Positions 41,954 through 47,533 of a stretch of DNA of 47,533 nt are shown piece by piece (position 1 is the first letter of the stretch; every line of letters begins with the position of its first letter). The notes under the pieces were generated by a model, which was not told the origin of the DNA, ran no database searches, and saw only the letters and a list, made by a program, of their open reading frames with translations. Origin of the DNA: Caulobacteraceae bacterium (GTDB lineage: Bacteria > Pseudomonadota > Alphaproteobacteria > Caulobacterales > Caulobacteraceae); NCBI GenBank assembly GCA_028290905.1, contig JAQGIW010000002.1:1-47533 (forward strand). The letters run 5' to 3'. The translations under genes were made by a program, and so were the position numbers.

Positions 41954-44662
41954 ATGGAGGCCCCTTCCCTGGACCAGACTGCTTCAATATCGCGCGAACC
42001 CGCCGGGACCGCCGACGCCAGCCGCGCCGTGCTGCGGCTGCTCGGGCGGCTGCTGGGCGACGTGATCCGCGAGACCCAGGGGCAGTCGACCTTCGACCAG
42101 ATCGAACGGATCCGCTCGCGCTCGGTGGGCGAGCACCGGCGCGGGGAGGCGGACGCGGGGCTGGGCGAGGCGCTCGAGGCGCTTCGCTTGAGCGACATGG
42201 TGCTGCTGATCCGCGGCTTCGCGATCTTCTCGCAGCTCGCCAACATCGCCGACGACCACGTCATGCGCCGGGAGGCGCTCAATGAGCCCAGCCCGCTGGC
42301 CCGGCTCGAACTCGACGCGGCGTCGCCCGAGGCGCGCCGGTTCCTGCACCAGGCCGTCGTCACGCCGGTGATCACCGCCCACCCCACCGAGGTGCGCCGC
42401 AAGAGCACGCTGGACCGCGAGACGGCCATCGCCGCCCTGCTCGACGCCGCCGACGCCGGCGGGCGGGCGACGGCGGCCGGGATCGAGACGGCGCTCAAGC
42501 GGGAGATCCGCATCCTCTGGCAGACCCGGATGCTGCGTTCCGAGCGGATCACCGTGGCCGACGAGATCGACAACGCGGTTTCGTTCTTCCAGCTCACCTT
42601 CCTGCCGCAGATCCCGGCCCTGAAGCGGCGGCTGGCGACGCTGTTCGGCCTGGAGGGGCCCCTCCCCGCCTGCTTTCAGCTCGGCTCCTGGGTCGGGGGC
42701 GACCGCGACGGCAACCCCTTCGTCGGCGCCGACACCCTCGACTACGCCCTGAAGCGCCAGGGCCAGGCGGTGATCGACTGGCTGCTGGAACAGCTGCACG
42801 CCCTGGGCGCGGAGCTGTCGCTGTCGGACGAGTTCGCCAGGGTCAGCGAGGCGCTGAGCGCCCTCGCCGCCACCGGCCAGGACGCCAATCCGCACCGCGG
42901 CGACGAGCCCTACCGCCGGGTGCTGGTCAACTGCTACGGGCGCCTGGCGTCGACCCGGGCCAGGCTGCTGGGCGCGGGACCGGTGCGGGCGAGCCCGATC
43001 ACCGCGCCCGCCTACGCCGACCCGGCGGACCTCGCCGCCGACCTGGCGGTGGTGGCGGATTCCCTCACCGCCAACCAGGCCGGGGACATCGCCCAGGGGC
43101 GGCTGCTGGACGTGCGCGAGGCGGTGGCCAGCTTCGGCTTCCACCTGGCGGTGGTCGACCTGCGCCAGAACTCGGACGTGCACGAGCGGGTGGTGGCCGA
43201 ACTGCTGACCTCGGCCGGCGTCGTCGCCGACTACCTGGGCCTGCCGGAGAGCCGGCGGATCGCGGTGCTGGTGGCCGAGCTGGGCAATCCGCGCCTGCTC
43301 CGCTCGCCCTACCGCGACTACGGGGACGAGACGGCCCGGGAGCTGGCCATCGTCGACGCCGCCGCGCGCCTGCGCCGCCAGTTCGGCCCGGGGGCGATCG
43401 CCAATTATGTGATCTCCAAGGCCGCCAGCGTCTCCGACATGCTGGAGGTGGCGATCCTGCTGAAGGAGGCGGGCCTCTTCACCCCCGGCGAGGCGCCGGA
43501 CTGCGCCCTGCGCATCGTGCCCCTGTTCGAGACCATCGACGACCTGCGGGCCAGCGCCAGGGTGATGTCGGACTGGTTCGACCTGGCCGTGGCGCGGGCG
43601 ATCCTGGAGCGGCAGGGGCGGCTGCAGGAAGTGATGATCGGCTATTCCGATAGCAACAAGGACGGTGGCTACGTCACCTCCAACTGGGAGATCCGCACGG
43701 CCTTGAACGGCCTGCTGGCCCTGGCGGCGCAGCGCGGCGTCGAGCTGCGCTTCTTCCATGGCCGGGGCGGCGCGGTGGGCCGGGGCGGCGGCTCCAGCTT
43801 CGAGGCCATCCTCGCCCAGCCGGACGGGGCGGTGCGCCGGGGCATCCGGATCACCGAGCAGGGCGAGGTGGTGGCCTCCAAGTACGGCCATCCGCTGGGC
43901 GGGCTGATCAGCCTGGAGACCATCGCCGCCGCCGCCCTGACCGCCGACATGGCCCACGAGGCCGACGCCGCCGACGGCGCGTTCGCCGATGTTCTGGGGG
44001 CGATGAGCGGCGAGGCCTTCGCCGCCTACCGCGACCTTGTCTACGGTACGTCGGGCTTCGAGGACTACTTCCGGCAGTCGACGCCCCTGCGCGAGATCGC
44101 CGACCTGAAGATCGGCAGCCGCCCGGCCTCGCGCACGCCGTCGACGGCGATCGAGGATCTGCGCGCCATTCCCTGGGTGTTCTCCTGGTCGCAGGCGCGG
44201 GTGATGCTGCCCGGCTGGTACGGCTTCGGCGCGGCGACCACGGGGGCGGGGCCGGGGCGGCTGGAGACCCTGGCGCGGGTCCACGCGGCCTCGCCGTTCT
44301 TCCGCTCGGTGGTCTCCAACCTGGAGATGGTGCTCGCCAAGTCGAGCCTGGCCATCGCCGCCCGCTACGCCGAGCTGGTCGAGGACCAGGCCCTGGCTGC
44401 CGCGATCTTCCCGCGCATAGAGTCCGAGTGGAACGCGAGCCGCGACGCGGTGCTGGCGGTCACCGGCCAGAAGGCGCTGCTGGAGAACAACCCGCGCCTC
44501 GCGGAGTCGATTCGGTTGCGGCTGCCGTACATCGATCCGCTGAACGTCCTGCAGGTGGAGCTGCTGCGCCGCCACCGCGCCGGCGAGACCGACGCCGAGA
44601 TCGGCCAGGGAATCCATATGTCGATCAACGGGATCGCCGCGGGGTTGCGGAACAGCGGATAG
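41954..44662 (+). CDS. ppc: Phosphoenolpyruvate carboxylase
   Basis: 902 residues, full length for the family. Catalytic motifs are VTAHPTEVRRKST (the His-containing site), GGDRDGNPFV, GYSDSNKDGGYVTSNW, ELRFFHGRGGAVGRGGG, and the C-terminal MSINGIAAGLRNSG (usually ending NTG). It carboxylates phosphoenolpyruvate to oxaloacetate to refill the TCA cycle. The start at 41954 is followed directly by family sequence and preceded by CGGAG at short spacing; an in-frame start at 41906 is less likely. Confidence 0.97.
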   Translation: MEAPSLDQTASISREPAGTADASRAVLRLLGRLLGDVIRETQGQSTFDQIERIRSRSVGEHRRGEADAGLGEALEALRLSDMVLLIRGFAIFSQLANIADDHVMRREALNEPSPLARLELDAASPEARRFLHQAVVTPVITAHPTEVRRKSTLDRETAIAALLDAADAGGRATAAGIETALKREIRILWQTRMLRSERITVADEIDNAVSFFQLTFLPQIPALKRRLATLFGLEGPLPACFQLGSWVGGDRDGNPFVGADTLDYALKRQGQAVIDWLLEQLHALGAELSLSDEFARVSEALSALAATGQDANPHRGDEPYRRVLVNCYGRLASTRARLLGAGPVRASPITAPAYADPADLAADLAVVADSLTANQAGDIAQGRLLDVREAVASFGFHLAVVDLRQNSDVHERVVAELLTSAGVVADYLGLPESRRIAVLVAELGNPRLLRSPYRDYGDETARELAIVDAAARLRRQFGPGAIANYVISKAASVSDMLEVAILLKEAGLFTPGEAPDCALRIVPLFETIDDLRASARVMSDWFDLAVARAILERQGRLQEVMIGYSDSNKDGGYVTSNWEIRTALNGLLALAAQRGVELRFFHGRGGAVGRGGGSSFEAILAQPDGAVRRGIRITEQGEVVASKYGHPLGGLISLETIAAAALTADMAHEADAADGAFADVLGAMSGEAFAAYRDLVYGTSGFEDYFRQSTPLREIADLKIGSRPASRTPSTAIEDLRAIPWVFSWSQARVMLPGWYGFGAATTGAGPGRLETLARVHAASPFFRSVVSNLEMVLAKSSLAIAARYAELVEDQALAAAIFPRIESEWNASRDAVLAVTGQKALLENNPRLAESIRLRLPYIDPLNVLQVELLRRHRAGETDAEIGQGIHMSINGIAAGLRNSG

Positions 44663-44663
44663 C

Positions 44664-44770
44664 CCCCCTCCGCCCCTTCGGGGTCCCCCTCCCCCACGCC
44701 AACGGGAGGAGAGGCGCTCGCTGAACTCTCTTCCCCCTCTGGGGGAAGCACCCCGAAGGGGGGATGGGGG
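44664..44770. terminator. Large imperfect inverted repeat between convergent genes
   Basis: The arms 44664-44684 and 44750-44770 pair at about 18 of 21 positions. Each holds CCCC-TTC-GGGG or its complement. A perfect 8-bp stem CTTCCCCC/GGGGGAAG sits inside at 44730-44748. It lies exactly between the stops of ppc and the MDR gene, so it may act as a two-way terminator. GC-rich palindromes of this form also recur as repeats in Caulobacteraceae (recollection). Confidence 0.65.
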
Positions 44771-44773
44771 CTT

Positions 44774-45784
44774 TCAGGACACCAACCTCGCCAGCTTGCG
44801 GCCGAAGTTCTGGCCTTGGAAGAGGCCGACGAAGGCGGCGGGGAGGCTTTCCAGGCCGTCGACGATGTCCTCGCGGTATTTCAGGCGGCCGTCCTGGATC
44901 CAGCCGGTGAGCTCGGTCCAGGCCTTGGAGAACTCGCGGGCGTAGTCGAAGACGACCAGGCCCTGCATCTTCAGCCGCGCGGTGATGAACGAGCGGGTGT
45001 TCTTCAGCCCTACCCGCTCCTCCCGCCCGAGGTTGTAGTCCGCCGTCTGGCCCGAGATCACCAGGCGCCCGTGCTGGCGCATCAGGGGGAGGATCGGGTC
45101 GATCAGGCTGTTGCCGACATTGTCGAAGAAGACGTCGACGCCGTCCGGGCACTCCCGCGCCACGGCCGCGGCCATGTCCGGCTCGGCCAGGCGATCGATG
45201 GCGGCGTCGAAGCCGAGCTCTTCCGTAAGCCACCGGCATTTGGCTTGGCCGCCAGCGATTCCCACCGTAGATGCACCGTTGATACGGGCGATCTGCCCCG
45301 CCGCCGATCCGACCGCCCCGGCGGCCGTGGAGACCAGCACCGTCTCCCCGGGCTTGGGCTGGCCGATGTCCAGCAGCCCGAAATAGGCAGTGAGGCCGGG
45401 AATGCCGAGGACGCCGATGTGAGCCGAGGGCGGGATCGGACCCTCGGGGATCCGGCGGATGCCGCGTCCGCCCGGAGAGAGACCCAGCTCCTGCCAACCA
45501 AACGCCCCGGCCACCCACTCGCCCACGGGCCAGGCGTCGTTGTTCGAGGCGATGACCCGGCCGACGGTGGCGCTGCCGACCACATCGCCGAGCGGCACGG
45601 GGGCGGTGTAGCTGGCCTCGCCCGACAGCCGCCCGCGCATGCCCGGATCGACGGAGACATAGTGGTTGCGCACCACGACCTCGCCCTCGCCGGGCGGCGG
45701 CTGGTCGACGGCGTCGATGCGGAAGTCGCTCTCCCGGGGCATACCGGATACATGCGCGGCCAGGACGACGCGGCGGTTGATCAT
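44774..45784 (-). CDS. NADP-dependent MDR-family oxidoreductase
   Basis: 336 residues of the medium-chain reductase fold, zinc-free type like curcumin/prostaglandin 13-reductases: YVSVDPGMRGRLSG, the Rossmann STAAGAVGSAAGQIARINGA, GVDVFFDNVGNSLIDPIL, and GRLVISGQTADYN. It should reduce an activated double bond with NADPH. GGGAGGA precedes the ATG. Confidence 0.92.
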   Translation of the reverse strand: MINRRVVLAAHVSGMPRESDFRIDAVDQPPPGEGEVVVRNHYVSVDPGMRGRLSGEASYTAPVPLGDVVGSATVGRVIASNNDAWPVGEWVAGAFGWQELGLSPGGRGIRRIPEGPIPPSAHIGVLGIPGLTAYFGLLDIGQPKPGETVLVSTAAGAVGSAAGQIARINGASTVGIAGGQAKCRWLTEELGFDAAIDRLAEPDMAAAVARECPDGVDVFFDNVGNSLIDPILPLMRQHGRLVISGQTADYNLGREERVGLKNTRSFITARLKMQGLVVFDYAREFSKAWTELTGWIQDGRLKYREDIVDGLESLPAAFVGLFQGQNFGRKLARLVS

Positions 45785-45810
45785 GCGGGGGTCCTCCCGG
45801 CCTCTCCTAC

Positions 45811-45841
45811 GCCCTCCTACGCCCTGCGGGCTTCGGAGGGC
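45811..45841. terminator. Nested hairpin downstream of the 45857-46627 gene
   Basis: GCCCTCC (45811-45817) pairs with GGAGGGC (45835-45841), and GCCC-TGC-GGGC is nested inside (45821-45831). It lies just past the stop of the minus-strand unknown gene and before the MDR start. Likely a terminator. Confidence 0.55.
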
Positions 45842-45856
45842 AGGCCCTCGTCGCGG

Positions 45857-46627
45857 CTAGGGCGGCGGCTTGGCGAGTTCGTATGTCTGGTGGTGGTAGT
45901 TCTGGTTCTGCTTGAGGATCGGCCTGGGGCTGGGCTCGCGGAAGGGCGACCAGCGGGGACGGGCCTCCGGTCCGCCCACCGGCGGCTCGGGCCAGCCCTC
46001 GTCGGTCCAGTCCGACCAGTCGGGGTCGAGGCCGATATCCTTGCAGAGTTGCTCGACGACGTCGCGGAAGGGCTGGCCCCGCACGTCGTCGTAGGCGTCG
46101 TCCTCATCGAGGCGCTCGTCCATGGCGGCGGAGCGCTCGAAATACTCTTTCTCGGTCTCGGTCTCGCGCATGATGGCGATCTCGAGCTGGTCCTCGACCC
46201 GATGCCGGGCCTCCTGCCGCGCCCTTTCGTCCGCCTCGCCGACGAGCTCTTTCGCCTTATCGGCGAGCCGATCGCGCGTTTCGCGGCGCCTTTCGTGCGC
46301 CCTGACCTCGCCAGCCAGCGCGGCGCGCAGGTCCTCTTCGGCGCGCACTTCCAGATCGAGGGTCAGGCGCACGGCGCGGGAGAGCTTGGCGAAAGTCACC
46401 ACGGGGTCAGGACGAGGCGCGTCCGACGCCGCGTCCTTGGCCGGCGCGTCGTCCAACTTGCGCATCAGGCGCATGCCGATCTCGGCGATCTCCTCCAGCA
46501 CCCGCAGCCGCCGCTCGGCGCGGGCGACGGACGCCGCCAGCCGGTCGGCCTCGACCACCGCTGACCGGTCGTCGGCGGGCGGATCGGGGGCGGTCGCCGG
46601 GGCGGAGGTGGGGCCTGACTTCGACAT
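45857..46627 (-). CDS. Hydrophilic coiled-coil protein of unknown function, leaderless-looking
   Basis: 256 residues with no signal peptide or membrane segment. The central part is long charged helix (AERRLRVLEEIAEIGMRLM, VRLTLDLEVRAEEDLRAAL, RAHERRRETRDRLADKAKEL). A Trp/Pro-rich tail follows (DPDWSDWTDEGWPEPPVGG) and a Gln/Asn/His patch near the end (NQNYHHQTYELA). No family is recognised. A good -35/-10 pair (TTGACC, 17 bases, TACTCT) ends only eight bases before the ATG, leaving no room for a ribosome site, so translation is probably leaderless. Confidence 0.72.
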   Translation of the reverse strand: MSKSGPTSAPATAPDPPADDRSAVVEADRLAASVARAERRLRVLEEIAEIGMRLMRKLDDAPAKDAASDAPRPDPVVTFAKLSRAVRLTLDLEVRAEEDLRAALAGEVRAHERRRETRDRLADKAKELVGEADERARQEARHRVEDQLEIAIMRETETEKEYFERSAAMDERLDEDDAYDDVRGQPFRDVVEQLCKDIGLDPDWSDWTDEGWPEPPVGGPEARPRWSPFREPSPRPILKQNQNYHHQTYELAKPPP

Positions 46628-46635
46628 TTGCAGAT

Positions 46636-46664
46636 AGAGTAGGGCTTTGCATATTGCAGGTCAA
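46636..46664 (-). promoter_or_regulatory. Sigma-70-like promoter with TTTGCAnATTGC direct repeats
   Basis: On the minus strand TTGACC (46664-46659), 17 bases, TACTCT (46641-46636). Plus-strand copies of TTTGCA-n-ATTGC at 46646-46657 and 46673-46684, plus TTTGCA at 46627-46632, flank and overlap it. They look like operators for one regulator. Confidence 0.5.
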
Positions 46665-46682
46665 CAAGAAACTTTGCAGATT

Positions 46683-47118
46683 GCCACGACACTGACCCGC
46701 CCGCTCACCGCCGGCGCCGATCTCGCGCTCTACTCCTTGCACAAGTTCCTGGGCGGACCGACCGGCGGCATCGTCGCCGGTCGCCGCGACCTCGTTCGCG
46801 CCGCCTTCCTGCAGAACGGCGGGATCGGCCGCGGCATGAAGATCGGCAAGGAGGGCGTCGCCGGCGCCATCGCGGAGCTGGACGCCTGGGAGCGGCGCGA
46901 CCACGCCGCCGTCCGCGCGCGGGAGACGCAGGCGCTGCATCTCTGGCGGGAGACGCTGCAGGGGCGGCCCGGCGTCACCGCCGCCATCGTTCCCGACCCG
47001 ACCAACGACCCCCTCGACCGGCTGCAGGTGGCCGTGGAGCCCGCCCCCGCCCACATCACCGCCTGGGACCTGGCGGACCGGCTTGCCGCTGGACGCCGCC
47101 CGGTGATCGTGCGCGCGC
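46683..47118 (+). pseudogene. SelA-like PLP-dependent enzyme, fragment truncated at both ends
   Basis: About 145 codons read as the C-terminal half of a SelA/DgaE-type PLP enzyme: [30 protein letters not shown] with the Schiff-base Lys, [43 protein letters not shown] and [13 protein letters not shown]. The N-terminal 200 or so residues are absent: upstream DNA is the promoter of the opposite gene. The usual C-terminus is replaced by unrelated sequence after PVIVRA. A TTG at 46647 is the only start. It is a remnant. Confidence 0.8.
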
Positions 47119-47328
47119 TTGGCTTGGCCGGAGTGACGAGACAGCGCTGCGTCAAAACCCGCCTGGGCGCGATGGCCGCTACCCCTCAGCCGTCGCCCAC
47201 GATGACCCCGTCGGACCGGATGCCAGAAAATGGCTCCTAGCCGTAGTTCCAAGGTCCGCTTCTTGGTGTCGAGGGTCTGTCATGTGTCCCACGCCACCCG
47301 GTCTGAAATCTCACGGACCTCGGAAGGG

Positions 47329-47378
47329 TTGCCCTCCGAAGGCAGAGGTCGCAGGTTCGAATCCTGTCGAGTGCGCCA
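47329..47378 (+). pseudogene. 3' remnant of a tRNA-Arg (anticodon CCG)
   Basis: Reading 5' to 3': anticodon stem TTGCC, loop CTCCGAA (anticodon CCG), stem GGCAG, variable AGGTC, T-arm GCAGG-TTCGAAT-CCTGT, acceptor strand CGAGTGC, discriminator G and an encoded CCA. The matching 5' acceptor strand (GCACTCG) and D-arm are missing; the 5' neighbouring DNA does not fold into them. Such 3' fragments are what integration of mobile elements into tRNA genes leaves at the distal junction. Confidence 0.75.
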
Positions 47379-47394
47379 AAATTTCAACGGCTTA

Positions 47395-47433
47395 GGAGAT
47401 CATCTCCGTAACCGGGGCAAATTCCCGTGCGGG
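47395..47433 (+). repeat. 26-bp repeat, right copy, with adjacent 13-nt palindrome
   Basis: 47408-47433 is the exact reverse complement of 45-70. Directly before it is GGAGAT-C-ATCTCC (47395-47407). It starts 16 bases after the tRNA remnant's CCA. Confidence 0.85.
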
Positions 47434-47533
47434 CTAAGCGGCGGCCAACGTGACGAGGTGGGGTAGGCTGGGCACGGCTGGCGCAGTTGGAACGCCGATG
47501 CGATCGCCGAGGAAGCGGTAGAACGAGACATCG
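47434..47533 (-). CDS. Possible C-terminal end of a gene cut by the window edge
   Basis: A minus-strand frame is open from the window edge to TAG at 47436-47434, giving about 32 residues including DVSFYRFLGDRIGVP and SLPHLVTLAAA. The composition looks protein-like, and position next to a repeat and a tRNA remnant would suit a mobile-element gene, but no family is recognised. It could be chance. Confidence 0.25.
   Translation of the reverse strand, partial: DVSFYRFLGDRIGVPTAPAVPSLPHLVTLAAA

Noticed and set aside
47408-47460. Resemblance of the right 26-bp copy and its flank to a cobalamin riboswitch core (GGGGCAAATTCCC...GCGGG)
   Set aside because: No B12 box or paired P1/P3 architecture, and the left copy has entirely different downstream sequence.
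47230-47466. Plus-strand frame across the tRNA remnant
   Set aside because: Its RRFESC-like stretch is the usual chance translation of a tRNA T-arm.
1-47533. CRISPR arrays, prophage structural genes, rRNA, complete tRNA
   Set aside because: None seen: no regular spacer-repeat pattern, no phage gene families and no intact tRNA cloverleaf.

Overview
The window is high-GC DNA that looks like an alphaproteobacterium of the Caulobacterales, most likely Phenylobacterium or Caulobacter-like. The signs are a PEPxxWA-type sorting signal, PhyR general-stress signalling with GGAAC-N(15-17)-CGTT promoter sites, HisKA_2 kinase signalling, several GTG/TTG starts, and a metabolism rich in CoA-ester enzymes. 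The taxonomic call is inferred from gene content; no rRNA is present.

Layout. 1-163: a chain of short perfect inverted repeats. 0.27-7.0 kb: a deazaflavin (F420)-type nitroreductase and a luciferase-like oxidoreductase, an exported 14-repeat WD40 protein with a C-terminal caspase domain behind a predicted outer-membrane barrel gene, and a crotonase. 7.0-12.4 kb: a glycine-zipper protein, a one-helix membrane protein with a stress promoter, a UBP zinc-finger gene followed by a DsbA-NhaA fusion, and an acyl-CoA dehydrogenase. 12.8-18.7 kb: a PEP-CTERM protein, an EAL-domain remnant, a COG2509 FAD protein and a membrane-bound GAF-PAS adenylate cyclase. 18.8-33.05 kb: a general-stress island. It holds phyR, two single-domain receivers (one damaged), a HisKA_2 kinase, and effectors: DUF1003, CsbD, ferritin-like, NRAMP-like, topoisomerase IB, hemerythrin, phospholipase D, EEP nuclease, DUF2383, a flavin-binding split-barrel protein, glycine-zipper and YflT-like proteins. 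33.1-40.5 kb: a catabolic-looking group (amidase, crotonase, amidohydrolase, CoA transferase, GPH-type transporter, phytanoyl-CoA dioxygenase-like enzyme). 40.5-46.6 kb: a lipoprotein pair, ppc, an MDR reductase and a leaderless-looking unknown gene. 46.7-47.5 kb: debris, made up of a truncated SelA-like PLP gene, the 3' two-thirds of a tRNA-Arg, and an inverted copy of a 26-bp repeat also present at the left end.

How it works together. The clearest theme is the PhyR regulon. Six exact and one near-exact EcfG-type promoters lie in the right orientation a short distance upstream of stress-type genes, including phyR itself. nepR and ecfG are not in the window. Several genes are visibly decaying: a one-base C-run frameshift in DUF1003, an internally deleted receiver, an EAL remnant, a SelA-like remnant and a tRNA remnant. 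All calls come from reading translations and motifs by eye; no database search was run.
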